Below, piece after piece: positions 34,595 to 43,687 of a DNA stretch of 64,000 nucleotides. A program made the position numbers and the translations under genes. The stretch comes from Holophagales bacterium (GTDB lineage: Bacteria > Acidobacteriota > Thermoanaerobaculia > Multivoradales > Multivoraceae), in assembly GCA_009843505.1 (NCBI GenBank), contig VYDI01000008.1, positions 62,001 through 126,000 of the forward strand. Direction: 5' to 3'. Under the pieces are notes generated by a model that made no database searches, was not told the DNA's origin, and saw only the letters and a program-made list of their open reading frames with translations. Within the stretch, counting starts at the first letter, position 1; every line of letters begins with the position of its first letter.

Positions 34595-34928
34595 CAGGCG
34601 GCGCGGTGAGAAGGGAACGGGTCGGCGGCGCGGACTTGCCGCTACCGTGGACAACCAACTCCATCTACTGTACGATGCCACCACTCGACAGGTTTGGTCC
34701 TTGGGGCGCATCCGTCACGGCCTCGTCTGGCCGGCGGTTCTCCGTCAGTCAGGCCTCTGCCGCCATGGATCCTTTGGCGTGGCGTCCTCGCACCTCGGTT
34801 CGGTCAGTAGACGGTCCCAGTACGCGTCAGCGCCGGAACAGGATAAGCCCAACGAATCAGGTCTCCTGGCGAGAAGCTTCAAGATAATGGACATGGAGCA
34901 CTTTTTTGGATGGGCCGCCGGATGCCGT

Positions 34929-34945
34929 CGCGCCAGTTTGGCGCG
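34929..34945. repeat. Palindrome upstream of sigma54-like promoter
   Basis: CGCGCCA (34929-34935) and TGGCGCG (34939-34945) are perfect inverted arms around GTT, about 90 bp before the -24 element. The location suits an enhancer-binding-protein site. Confidence 0.4.
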
Positions 34946-34992
34946 GGTGGGATCCTGGTCGGGCGGCAAAGCCCGCAGTGGAAGGGGTTCTC

Positions 34993-35012
34993 GGCCATCA
35001 CTTGGGATGGCC
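34993..35012. repeat. Inverted repeat next to sigma54-like promoter
   Basis: GGCCATC (34993-34999) and GATGGCC (35006-35012) are perfect inverted arms around 6 nt, ending 15 bp before the -24 box. It could bind a regulator or form a hairpin. Confidence 0.4.
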
Positions 35013-35026
35013 GGGCCCTGGCCGAT

Positions 35027-35043
35027 TTGGCATACTCCTTGCG
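35027..35043 (+). promoter_or_regulatory. Sigma54 (-24/-12) type promoter
   Basis: The stretch 35027-35043 reads TTGGCATACTCCTTGCG. The GG at 35029-35030 and GC at 35041-35042 are exactly 12 bp apart, and the fit to TGGCAC-N5-TTGC has one deviation (CAT for CAC). Transcription would start near 35054, giving a leader of about 111 nt to the receptor ATG. Chance cannot be excluded from one site. Confidence 0.5.
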
Positions 35044-35164
35044 GGATTTGCGACACTGTGGGTGAGCCGGTCAGGCTGCACCCAAACCGCGTGAGGTCGC
35101 TTCGGGCCGTCTAGGCAGCCCGCGATCTCTCGCACAAACTCACTTCGGAGGGAGTAACGAACGC

Positions 35165-38065
35165 ATGAGTAGACGCCTCGTTTCGACGTTCAGCGTCATC
35201 CTTTTCCTGTTCGTCGCCGGCCTCGCCTTTGGCCAAGCGTCGCCGACGGGCAATCTCTACGGCACGGTCACGGACGAATCCGGCGCCGCACTGCCCGGCG
35301 TCATGGTTACCGTCGCCGGCATCGGTGCGCCGCGTACGCAGTTCACCGACGCCAACGGCAACTGGCGTTTCCTGGCGCTCGATCCGGGTGCCTACACCGT
35401 GACGGCCGAACTCGACGGCTTCGGCGGGCTTCAGTTCCCCGATGTCGTCGTCGCCGTCGGCAAGAACACCAGCGTGCCTCTCGTGCTGAGCGCAGCTCTT
35501 GAGGAGACGATCACCGTCACGTCGGAGAGCCCGCTGCTCGACGAGCGCAGGCTGTCGACGGGCACCAATGTGAGCCAGGTCGAACTGGAGAAGATCCCGA
35601 CCGCGCGCGATCCCTGGGCCCTGCTGTCCCAGACTCCGGGCGTGCTCGTCGACCGCGTCAACGTCGGCGGCAACGAGTCGGGCCAGCAGTCCGCGTTCCG
35701 CGCGCCGGGAGTCAGTGGCAACCAGAACGACTTCCAGATGGACGGCACGTCGATCACCGACATGGCGGCCACCGGCGCTTCGCCGACCTACTATGACTTC
35801 GACCAGTTCGCCGAGATGTCATTCACGACCGGCGGCACGGACGTGAAGAAGAACAGCGCCGGCGTGCAGGTGAACCTGGTGACGAAGCGCGGCACGAACG
35901 AGTTCCGCGGTTCCGCCCGGTTCTACAACACGCAGCGCAACGGCTACTTCGGCGGCGCCCTCAAGCAGTCGCAGCCGAACATCGAGGGCGAGTTGTACAC
36001 GGATAACTTCCAGACCAACCTGGCTGGCGCCCAGATCCGGAAGATCGAGGACATCGGCTTCGAGGCCGGTGGCGCCGCGATCCAGGATCGCCTGTTCTTC
36101 TGGGGAAGCTGGGGTCAGAACGACATCCAGCAGAACGCGTCGAACGGTCTCGCCGACGACACGATCCTCGAGAACACGGCGCTCAAGGCGAACGGCCAGA
36201 TCACGAGTTCGAACTCGCTGGTCGCCTCGTTCAACAACGGCGACAAGCTGAAGTTCGGGCGCGGCGCCGGTACCTCGCGTTCGGCGCCGACCACCTGGAA
36301 CCAGCGTGGTCCCTCGGCGCAGTACCGGCTGGAGGACACGCATGTGTTCTCGGCCAACTTCTTCCTGACCGGCACCTACTCGCACGGCGACTTCGGCTTC
36401 GCGCTGCTCGCCCGCGGCACCCGGTCGGATGAGGACGGCCTCCACCCGGACTCTCTCGATCCCCGCTGGGAGGACGGCGTCTGGCAGGACAACTTCCTCT
36501 CCGGTAGTAGTTCGCGGCCGTTCGACTCCTACCAGGTCGACACGTCCTACTTCTTCACCACGGGCGCGTCGGTCAACCACGAGTTGAACATCGGCGGCCG
36601 CTTCCGCGAGTTCCTCCAGAACTCGGACTTCTCCTGGGGCCCGCGCGATGTCTTCCATCGCACGTTCAGCTTCGGTCCCACGAGTGTCGCGCATCGCGGC
36701 CAGACCGGTCTCGCGGTGTCGGAGTACTCGGCCATCTGGGCTCAGGACACGATCACCCTGGGCCGGGCCACGATCAACGTGGGGCTCCGCTGGGACGATC
36801 AGACCGGCTACAACGACGCGTTCAACCGTCCGGCGCACCCGATCGCGGCGTATCAGGGCATCTTCCCGGCGACGAACTTCCGGGGCTCGGACGCCGGCTT
36901 CTCCTGGTCGACGATCGCGCCCAGGCTCGGCGCCACCTACGCCCTCGGCGAGGAGCGCAAGACCCTGGTCCGCGCCAGCATCTCCCAGTTCTACGATCAG
37001 ATGGGATCGGGCTGGGTGACCAGGAACTCGCCGTTCGGCGACGTCTACGCCTACCACGACTCGCTGTCGGGCGATCTCCTGTTCTGGGGTGGCTTCGATC
37101 CGGACGATCCTCTGAAGGTCGTCGACACGACGGATTCGGGGCTGGACGCTCCTGTCACCCAGGAGATCCTGGCCTCGATCGAGCACGCCTTCCTGCCGGA
37201 GTTCGTCGTTGCCTTCACCGTGACGGCGCGTGAGGTTGACGATCTGCTCGACGCTTACACCCGGGTCAGGGAGTCGAACGGCAACGAGCGGGTTCTTACC
37301 GGAGGCGACTTCGAGAAGGCCGGCGACTGGACGGCGACGCTGCCGCGGATTGGCCGCGAGGTCACCGTCCCCTACTACCAGGCGCCCAACCCGGGCCTGA
37401 GGGCGACGGGCGGCAACCATGTGACGAACGGCGTTCGGGGCCGCGACTATCTGGGCTACTCGGTCAGCTTCACCAAGAGGCTGGCGAATCGCTGGATGGC
37501 TCGGGGCTTCTATCAGTACGGCAAGGGCGAGTGCAGGATTCCCAACTCGTACTACAACTACGCCAGCCGGCAGATCGGCCGCGCTGGGTGCGCCGACGGC
37601 GATCTCTACCTGACCCGGTCCACGGGCTCGGGCAAGGGTGAGCGGTTCATGCAGTCGAGCTGGACCTACAGCCTGAACGGCATGTACCAGGTGATGCCGG
37701 ACCGGCCGTGGGGCTTCAACATCTCGGCGAACCTCACGGGCCGCGAGGGCTACCCCCTGGCCTACTACGAGACCGGAATCCCGGTCGTGTCACTGGGTCG
37801 GAGAGGCAGCACGACGGTCAACCTGTCGCCGGACTACGACCAGTACCGGTTGGACGACATCCAGACGATCGACTTCCGGGTCGAGAAGGAGATCGCGCTG
37901 CAGGGTCCGGTCAACATGACCTTCGGTATCGATGTGTTCAACATCGCGAACGAGGGTACCGGTCTGGCCTACCTGCTGGACACGTCGGCCACCAACGCCG
38001 GCAACCTGGACGACAACATTTCACCGCGCATCTACCGCTTCGGTGTGCGTCTGAACTGGAAGTAG
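35165..38065 (+). CDS. TonB-dependent receptor with carboxypeptidase-regulatory domain (Oar-like)
   Basis: A 966-aa outer-membrane protein. The signal peptide (about 1-24) is followed by a carboxypeptidase-regulatory/CNA-B-like domain (about 29-107: GNLYGTVTDESGAALPGVMVTV, NWRFLALDPGAYTVTAELDGF), a plug (about 110-230: TVTSESPLLDERRL, IPTARDPWALLSQTPGVLVDRVNVGG) and a long beta-barrel to the end (FGVRLNWK). The order is that of Oar-type receptors in Acidobacteria and Myxococcota. It probably imports or binds oligosaccharides, peptides or metal complexes using TonB energy; no substrate gene sits next to it. A strong Shine-Dalgarno sequence (GGAGGGAG, about 35147-35154) fixes the start. It is monocistronic: a strong terminator follows at 38121. 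Confidence 0.93.
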   Translation: MSRRLVSTFSVILFLFVAGLAFGQASPTGNLYGTVTDESGAALPGVMVTVAGIGAPRTQFTDANGNWRFLALDPGAYTVTAELDGFGGLQFPDVVVAVGKNTSVPLVLSAALEETITVTSESPLLDERRLSTGTNVSQVELEKIPTARDPWALLSQTPGVLVDRVNVGGNESGQQSAFRAPGVSGNQNDFQMDGTSITDMAATGASPTYYDFDQFAEMSFTTGGTDVKKNSAGVQVNLVTKRGTNEFRGSARFYNTQRNGYFGGALKQSQPNIEGELYTDNFQTNLAGAQIRKIEDIGFEAGGAAIQDRLFFWGSWGQNDIQQNASNGLADDTILENTALKANGQITSSNSLVASFNNGDKLKFGRGAGTSRSAPTTWNQRGPSAQYRLEDTHVFSANFFLTGTYSHGDFGFALLARGTRSDEDGLHPDSLDPRWEDGVWQDNFLSGSSSRPFDSYQVDTSYFFTTGASVNHELNIGGRFREFLQNSDFSWGPRDVFHRTFSFGPTSVAHRGQTGLAVSEYSAIWAQDTITLGRATINVGLRWDDQTGYNDAFNRPAHPIAAYQGIFPATNFRGSDAGFSWSTIAPRLGATYALGEERKTLVRASISQFYDQMGSGWVTRNSPFGDVYAYHDSLSGDLLFWGGFDPDDPLKVVDTTDSGLDAPVTQEILASIEHAFLPEFVVAFTVTAREVDDLLDAYTRVRESNGNERVLTGGDFEKAGDWTATLPRIGREVTVPYYQAPNPGLRATGGNHVTNGVRGRDYLGYSVSFTKRLANRWMARGFYQYGKGECRIPNSYYNYASRQIGRAGCADGDLYLTRSTGSGKGERFMQSSWTYSLNGMYQVMPDRPWGFNISANLTGREGYPLAYYETGIPVVSLGRRGSTTVNLSPDYDQYRLDDIQTIDFRVEKEIALQGPVNMTFGIDVFNIANEGTGLAYLLDTSATNAGNLDDNISPRIYRFGVRLNWK

Positions 38066-38120
38066 TCCAGAATCCGAGACTCGTGGCCTGACTCGTCAGG
38101 TCGCGGATCGAGGCGAACTC

Positions 38121-38155
38121 GAAGGGCCGGGGAGGACTCCCCGGCCCTTCTTTTT
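38121..38155 (+). terminator. Strong rho-independent terminator
   Basis: Arms 38121-38133 and 38138-38150 are a perfect 13-bp inverted repeat with a GGAC loop, followed by TTTTT (38151-38155). It lies 55 bp after the TonB receptor stop and is the clearest intrinsic terminator in the window. Confidence 0.92.
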
Positions 38156-38243
38156 CCTGGAGACCTGCCCCGGCCACGGCGGCTGGTGGTAGTAGCATGG
38201 ACCTCCCCAAGGTCCTGGCGGTCTGAGAACGAGTGGAGGACTC

Positions 38244-39218
38244 ATGAGCTATCGAACGCGTGTCGCCCTCTCGGTGCTGGCCTGCCTGCTTTTCTCCACG
38301 GTTGTATCGGCGCAGGGGTGGGCCGGGCGTGGCCGTCTGAGCGGCACCGTCGAGGATGCGGACGGCAATCCCGTGGAAGGGGCGAGCGTCGAGCTCACCC
38401 TGGACGGGGCGGGCCCCGAGGCGGTACAGACGAACCGCAGGGGGCGTTGGGCCCGCGCGGGTCTGGGCGGCGGTGACTGGGAAGTACTGGTTTCGAAGGC
38501 GGGCTTCGTGTCCACGTCGCACACCGCGCTGGTCTACGAGTACGCGGCGCCGGCGGACCGGGTCGTGCTGAAGACCGTACTGGAGCCGGGTGCGGCTTCG
38601 GCAACCGACGGTTCCGCGGCCGCGCTGGCTGAAGGCGAAGACACGCAGGCGGCGAGAGACATGCTGGAACAGGGCAACGGTCTGCTCGCCGTCGAGGACT
38701 TCGAGGGAGCGATCCAGGTCTTCTCCGAGGCGTTGCCGTCCCTGCCGGACGGCGCCAAAGCGGCGGTGCTGGTCGCGATTGCCCAGGCCCAGGCCCAGTT
38801 GGAACGAGACGATGAAGCGCTGGCGACGCTGGAACGGGCGCTGAGCCTCGCGCCGACGAACGTGGACGCTCTCCGCCTGATGAGTCGGCGCCTGACGGCC
38901 CTGGGCCGGGCCGACGAGGCCCAGGAGTACCTCGATCGGATGCCGGAGGATCAGCGGGCCGATCCCGAGATCCTGGTACGCGAAGGGGTTGCCGCCTACA
39001 ACCAGAACGACTTCGACGGCGCCATCGCCAAGCTCGATGCGGCGATCGAGGCGGCGCCCGATTGGGCCGAGGCCTACTATTTTCGGGGCCTCGCCAACAT
39101 GGCGGCGGGGAAGAACGACGCCGCGGCGGCGGACTTCCGGCGGTTGCTCGAACTGGAGCCGGAGGGCGAGAGGGCCGGGGAGGCGAAGCAGTTCGCGGAG
39201 TACCTGGAATCGCTCTGA
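38244..39218 (+). CDS. Exported CNA-B-like/TPR protein
   Basis: A 324-aa exported protein. After the signal peptide (about 1-23) is a carboxypeptidase-regulatory/CNA-B-like fold (about 30-110: GRLSGTVEDADGNPVEGASVEL, WEVLVSKAGFVS). Residues about 130-320 are TPR repeats (QGNGLLAVEDFEGAIQVFSEAL, DEALATLERALSLAPTNVDAL, NQNDFDGAIAKLDAAIEAAPDWAEAYY). It is likely a periplasmic or surface scaffold. GGAGGA lies 6 nt before the ATG. Its TGA overlaps a CTG start of the sulfatase-fold/TPR lipoprotein, so the pair is translationally coupled; the two TPR arrays might bind each other or share partners. Confidence 0.87.
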   Translation: MSYRTRVALSVLACLLFSTVVSAQGWAGRGRLSGTVEDADGNPVEGASVELTLDGAGPEAVQTNRRGRWARAGLGGGDWEVLVSKAGFVSTSHTALVYEYAAPADRVVLKTVLEPGAASATDGSAAALAEGEDTQAARDMLEQGNGLLAVEDFEGAIQVFSEALPSLPDGAKAAVLVAIAQAQAQLERDDEALATLERALSLAPTNVDALRLMSRRLTALGRADEAQEYLDRMPEDQRADPEILVREGVAAYNQNDFDGAIAKLDAAIEAAPDWAEAYYFRGLANMAAGKNDAAAADFRRLLELEPEGERAGEAKQFAEYLESL

Positions 39219-41380
39219 GAGTCGCCTGGATCCTGGTCGTACTCGCCCTGGCGGCTTGTCGTCCGGCGCCTGAACCTGCACCAGCCGTTGCGGACCGAGT
39301 CGCTGCGGTCTGGCCTGAAGCTCCGGCGCCGGGCTTCGCCCGGGATGTCGTGCTGATCACGATCGACACGCTCCGGGCGGATGCGGTCGGTTTCGCCGGA
39401 AACGCGAGTGCGGAGACGCCGCACCTGGACTGGCTGGCCGCGAACGGCTGGGTGTTCGAGCGGGCGCACGCGCACAGCGTGATGACCCTGCCGTCGCACG
39501 CGAACCTCCTTACCGGGCAGTTGCCGTATGAGCATGGCGTGCGGGACAACTCGGGCTTCGTGCTGCCGGAAGGCGTGCCGACAGCGGCCGAGGCCTTCGC
39601 CAGCGCCGGTTTCCGGACCGGGGCGTTCGTCGCCGCCTTCCCGCTCGATGCGCGCTACGGTCTGGACCGCGGCTTCGAGGTCTACGACGATTCCTACCCC
39701 GAGGGCTCGACCCGGGGCTTCGCCGTTGCCGAGCGGAGCGGCGCGGAGGTCGTGGCCGCGGCGTCGGCGTGGTGGGACCGCAGGGACGGCGATCGGAGGT
39801 TCCTGTGGGTCCATCTGTATGAGCCCCACGTTCCCTACGAGCCGCCGCCGCCGTTCTCCGCCCGCTTCGCCGACAGTCCGTACCTCGGCGAGGTCGCCGC
39901 GGCCGACCACTACGTTGGCCGGTTGCTCGCTGACATCGTGCCGGCGCCGGCGGGTTCCGAGGCGCTCGTCGTCGTCACCTCCGATCACGGTGAGGGGCTG
40001 GGAGACCATGGCGAGGCGACCCACGGCCTGTTCGCCTACGAGTCGACGCTTGCGGTCCCGCTCGTGTTCTGGGCCGACGGGCTGGACGCCGCCCGCATCG
40101 ACGCTCCCGTTCGGCACGTCGACGTGCTGCCGACGATGCTCGAGGCCGCCGGCATTGACGTCTCGGTGCTGCCCGGCATCGCCGGCCGGAGCCTCTGGCG
40201 GCCGCCGGGCGCGGAGTCGGTGGGGGAGGAACACGGGACCTACTTCGAGGCGCTCAGGCCCAACCTCCAGCGCGGCTGGGCGCCGCTCAGAGGCGTGATC
40301 ACCTCGAGGCCTGCGGAGGGCGGCGAGGAGAGTGCGGAACTGTTCAAGTACATCGCGTTACCCCGGCCGGAGCTCTACGACCTCACCGCCGATCCGTCCG
40401 AGGCTCGGAATCTCCACGCGGCGCGTCGAGAGTTCGCGGAGAGCGTCGCCGAACTTCTGCCGGTCGAGTCCGAGTGGCCTCCAGTGGCGGGAATCGTCAC
40501 GGAAGATGAGCGGCGAGCTCTCGAGAGTCTGGGTTATCTGAGTTCCTCCGGCGGCACCGAGCTGCCGCGGACCTACAGCGAACAGGACGATCCGAAACTC
40601 CTGGTCGACCTCGATCGCATGATCCAGGAGTTCTCCGAGGCATACCAGGGGGGCCGCCTCGAGCGAGCTGAGCAGCTCGCACGGCAGACGATTGAACGAC
40701 GTCCGCAGATGGGGCTCGGCTACTCGAATCTGGCTCAGGTGCTGCTGGACCGGGGGAGGATCGAGGAGGCGCTCCGCGTGATGGTCGAGGCCGAGCGGCA
40801 GGGACTGGCGTCGCTGTTTCTCCAGCGGCAACTGGCCCTGACGCTGGCCGAGGTCGGCCGGGTCCGGGACGCGGTGCGGCTGATGGAAAGGCATGCCTCC
40901 TCGCGCGATCCGGACACGCTGAACGTCTTTGGCCTGGTCCTGGCGGAGTCAGGACAGTCCGAACGGGCCCGGGAGGTGCTGCTGCAGTCCATCGAGATCG
41001 ATGAGCGAAACCCTCAGACAAGGCAGAACCTGGCCCTGGCGGCGCTTCACGGGGCCGACTGGCCCCTGTGCGAACAGGAGGCGCGGGCAGCGCTCGCGCT
41101 CAATCCCGGGCTGCCGCTGGCCTGGAACTACCTGGGAATCTCCCTGTTCAACCAGGACCGGGCTGGTGAGGCGATCGAGGCGTGGCAGCGATCTGTAGAG
41201 CTCGATGCCGGTGATCTGGGAGTGCTCTACAACCTCGGCAGCGTGGCGGCGCGGTTCGGTCATGCGGACATAGCTCGACCGGCTCTTGAGCGTTTCGTGC
41301 GGGAGGCGTCGGCTCCCGGCGTTCGCGACCGCTTCGCGACCGATCTCGCGACAGCTCGGGCGCTGCTGCGCAACCTCTAG
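39215..41380 (+). CDS. Sulfatase-fold/TPR fusion lipoprotein, CTG start
   Basis: A 721-aa lipoprotein, paralogue of the gene at 24872. LITIDTLRADAVGFAG (Asp51), MTLPSHANLLTG (Thr91), HLYEPHVPYEPPPPF and VTSDHGEGLGDHGEATHG form the alkaline phosphatase/sulfatase-superfamily site, with Thr in the nucleophile position, so it is not a formylglycine sulfatase. TPR repeats occupy about 480-715. The lipoprotein signal MRVAWILVVLALAAC (Cys15) needs translation to begin at CTG 39215: no ATG, GTG or TTG occurs in frame between the body of the upstream gene and the lipobox. CTG overlaps the upstream TGA as CTGA. The gene ends exactly where the convergent TPR gene ends. Confidence 0.85.
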   Translation: MRVAWILVVLALAACRPAPEPAPAVADRVAAVWPEAPAPGFARDVVLITIDTLRADAVGFAGNASAETPHLDWLAANGWVFERAHAHSVMTLPSHANLLTGQLPYEHGVRDNSGFVLPEGVPTAAEAFASAGFRTGAFVAAFPLDARYGLDRGFEVYDDSYPEGSTRGFAVAERSGAEVVAAASAWWDRRDGDRRFLWVHLYEPHVPYEPPPPFSARFADSPYLGEVAAADHYVGRLLADIVPAPAGSEALVVVTSDHGEGLGDHGEATHGLFAYESTLAVPLVFWADGLDAARIDAPVRHVDVLPTMLEAAGIDVSVLPGIAGRSLWRPPGAESVGEEHGTYFEALRPNLQRGWAPLRGVITSRPAEGGEESAELFKYIALPRPELYDLTADPSEARNLHAARREFAESVAELLPVESEWPPVAGIVTEDERRALESLGYLSSSGGTELPRTYSEQDDPKLLVDLDRMIQEFSEAYQGGRLERAEQLARQTIERRPQMGLGYSNLAQVLLDRGRIEEALRVMVEAERQGLASLFLQRQLALTLAEVGRVRDAVRLMERHASSRDPDTLNVFGLVLAESGQSERAREVLLQSIEIDERNPQTRQNLALAALHGADWPLCEQEARAALALNPGLPLAWNYLGISLFNQDRAGEAIEAWQRSVELDAGDLGVLYNLGSVAARFGHADIARPALERFVREASAPGVRDRFATDLATARALLRNL

Positions 41381-43678
41381 TCAGCCGCCGTTCGGAGGCT
41401 CATCCGTCGCGGCGTTGCCGCCCTCCCGGGCTACGCGCTGTTCTTCGGCGTAGAGTTCCCGATACCTCTCCATCTGCGCCCTGGCCTCCTCGTCGCGGCC
41501 GAGCCGCCGCAGCACCTGACCCAGGCCGTAGGCGGCCTCGCTGTGCTCGGGCGCGAGGTTCACCGCGCGTCGGTAGGCCTCCTCGGCACGGGCGAGGCGG
41601 GACTTCTCATCGGCTGGTTCCGGTGCTTCGTTGCCGGCTCCCTCCCAGGCCCGGCCGAGATCGAGCAGCAGGGCCGGCCCCGGCTCTGCGAGGTCCGCGG
41701 CGCGTTCCAGGGATTCGGCCGCTCGCAGGTACTCGCCGCGCCACAGGAGGAGGCCGCCGAGCAGCCGGTGGGCCGCGGCGGCCGCAGGTTCCAGAGTGAC
41801 CGCTTCGCGGGCGTGCTGTTCCGCTTCGGCCGGTTTGTTGTTCTCCCACAGCGCCGACGCCAGGTCAAGGCGAAGGGCCGCGTTCTCCGAGTCGGCCTGT
41901 ACCGCCCGTCGGAGAGACTCTTCGGCGGTCTGGAAGTCCTGATTCTGAAGAGCTTGCCGGCCGGTCTCGACCCAATTCACCGGTTCGCCGCTGGCGGGCG
42001 TCCGTTCGCCTCGCAGCCGGCTGAGATGGTCCCTGGCCATGGGGTCATCCGGCCGAAGTTCGAGTAACCGCTCGAGCAGGCCGATGGCCTCGTCGTTGCG
42101 TCCCTCGCTCATCAGCAACACGGCGTAATCCGAGAGCGCGGCGGTGTGAGTAGCCTGAGTGTCGAGGGCTTGACGGAACATCTGCTCCGCATCCGCCAGC
42201 CGCGCCAGGGACATCAGCACGGCGCCGCGCTGATACAGGCCGTCGGCCCGCTCCGGAGCGACAGTCAGGGCACGGTCGGCTGCGACCAGCGCTTCTTCGT
42301 ACCGGCCGGCGTCGAGCAGAAGGGAAGAAGCCGCGTAGGCGGGCCGCGGGTCGTTCGGGCTCAGTTGGGACTCTCGAGCGAGGTTCTCCAGCGCCCTGTC
42401 GAGCTCGCCGGCAGCCGCCAGGTCCAGCGCGGCGCGAAGCTCGCGCCCGGTCGGATCGGCGATGTCGCGTCTCTTCTCGTTGACGGAGGCGACGTCGTCC
42501 GCCGCCCTCCGGGACAAATCCTGGAAGCGTTCCAGGACCTCTCGTGCCTCTTCGCGATCGCCCCTGGCGGCGAGAGCCTGACCGAGCGCCTGGAAGGCGT
42601 CGGGGCTGTTGGCGTCGAGTTCGGTGGCGAGGCGAAGGAAGGGGACGGCCCGCGCGGCTTCGCCGGCCGAGTGCAGGTAGCGACCGTACTCGAGCACGAT
42701 GTCGCGGGCCACCGGAGGCGGGTTGTCGGGCCGTGGGCTGTTCGGCAGCGGTTCAGCGAAGGGCGCCAGCGTGTCGAGAGCTTCGTCAAGCCGCCCGGCC
42801 TGGAAGTAGGCGCTGGCCAGGACCACGGCGTCCTCGGGCCCGGTGTCCTCGATCAACTCCATCTGTTCCAGGGCGCCCTCCGCTTCGCCGACGACCAGGT
42901 AGGCCTTGGCGAGGGTGCGACGGATAGCGCCCTGGAAGGCGGGGGGCGGCTCAGCCGCCAGCAGGCGAAGCTCGTTGATCGCACCCCAGGGGTCCGCTCG
43001 CTGCATGTGGACCTGGGCTCGCAGCACCTTCACTCCCGGTTCATCGGCCGGCAGACCTTCGAGCAGAGCCTCCGCTTCCGGGGCCCGCTCGAGGGCGATG
43101 GCCCCGGCCGCTGCGGCTCGTCGCGCCTCGTGGTCGTCCGGGTTCGCCGCGGTCCACGGCTGGAGGAAGACGTAGGCGTCTTCCGGACGTCCGCTTCGGC
43201 CCAGCATCATGCCCAGGGCTCGCAGAGCGGGGGAGAGCGGCTGAGTCTCCAGGGATCGCCCATAGAAAGTGGCGGCGTCCTGCAACAGGGCCAGGCCCTC
43301 GGCCGCGCGGCCGGCGTTGTAGAGCACGCCCGGGTCGGCGTCGTCGCGTTCGGCCAGCGGGCGCAGGATCTCCATCGCCCGTTCGAAGTTGGCCGCCTCC
43401 ACGTGAAGACTGCCGAGGAGCCCGAAAGCAACGTCGGGTGCGTTGTCCTCGGCGCAAAGCGCTTCCGCCAGGCCGATCGCGCCGGCGAGATCGCCCGCTT
43501 CAGCCAGCGCCAGGGCTTCGGCGATCGCGGCCGTGGACTCCTGAGGCGCGTCGCGCGGCTGTTGTGGATGCGGTGCCGGCGTCCATCGAGCCGACGTCGG
43601 CGCCTGGACCACGAGGACGGCGAGAACCGCTGCGAGCGGGGCGACTGAATGGCGCCCTCGAAGGCGCTCACGGACCAT
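41381..43678 (-). CDS. Exported TPR-repeat protein
   Basis: A 765-aa exported protein with a signal peptide (about 14-30, ending SAR). Nearly all of the rest consists of TPR units, for example IAEALALAEAGDLAGAIGLAEAL, RYEEALVAADRALTVAPERADGLY, GRNDEAIGLLERLLELRPDDP and AEEAYRRAVNLAPEHSEAAYGL. A linker near 565 separates two TPR blocks. It is the last gene of the CRTAC1/TPR operon, 9 bp after a CRTAC1 gene, and its stop abuts the stop of the convergent sulfatase-fold gene with no base between. Likely a periplasmic protein-protein scaffold for the propeller proteins; no catalytic motif is visible. Confidence 0.87.
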   Translation of the reverse strand: MVRERLRGRHSVAPLAAVLAVLVVQAPTSARWTPAPHPQQPRDAPQESTAAIAEALALAEAGDLAGAIGLAEALCAEDNAPDVAFGLLGSLHVEAANFERAMEILRPLAERDDADPGVLYNAGRAAEGLALLQDAATFYGRSLETQPLSPALRALGMMLGRSGRPEDAYVFLQPWTAANPDDHEARRAAAAGAIALERAPEAEALLEGLPADEPGVKVLRAQVHMQRADPWGAINELRLLAAEPPPAFQGAIRRTLAKAYLVVGEAEGALEQMELIEDTGPEDAVVLASAYFQAGRLDEALDTLAPFAEPLPNSPRPDNPPPVARDIVLEYGRYLHSAGEAARAVPFLRLATELDANSPDAFQALGQALAARGDREEAREVLERFQDLSRRAADDVASVNEKRRDIADPTGRELRAALDLAAAGELDRALENLARESQLSPNDPRPAYAASSLLLDAGRYEEALVAADRALTVAPERADGLYQRGAVLMSLARLADAEQMFRQALDTQATHTAALSDYAVLLMSEGRNDEAIGLLERLLELRPDDPMARDHLSRLRGERTPASGEPVNWVETGRQALQNQDFQTAEESLRRAVQADSENAALRLDLASALWENNKPAEAEQHAREAVTLEPAAAAAHRLLGGLLLWRGEYLRAAESLERAADLAEPGPALLLDLGRAWEGAGNEAPEPADEKSRLARAEEAYRRAVNLAPEHSEAAYGLGQVLRRLGRDEEARAQMERYRELYAEEQRVAREGGNAATDEPPNGG

Positions 43679-43687
43679 GGCGGGATG

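Larger units (their letters stand above)
34595..35164. other. 570-bp intergenic region upstream of the TonB receptor gene
   Basis: The longest gap in the window. I see no convincing gene. It contains a 7-bp hairpin with a 3-nt loop (34929-34945), a smaller GC hairpin (34960-34975), a 7-bp inverted repeat (34993-35012), a sigma54-like promoter (35027-35043) and a leader ending in a strong Shine-Dalgarno sequence. The base composition around 34840-34920 is lower in GC than the flanks. The region is best read as a complex control region for the receptor gene, with the promoter of the minus-strand TPR lipoprotein at its left end. Confidence 0.6.

Noticed and set aside
34940..35000. A GGCAAAGCC-like segment reminiscent of cyclic-di-GMP (GEMM) riboswitches.
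   Set aside because: The conserved 5' part of that riboswitch is missing, and the segment lies upstream of the putative transcription start.
35819..37420. A 533-codon minus-strand open frame opposite the TonB receptor.
   Set aside because: Arg/Val/Glu-rich with no motif; the plus-strand receptor explains the codon pattern.
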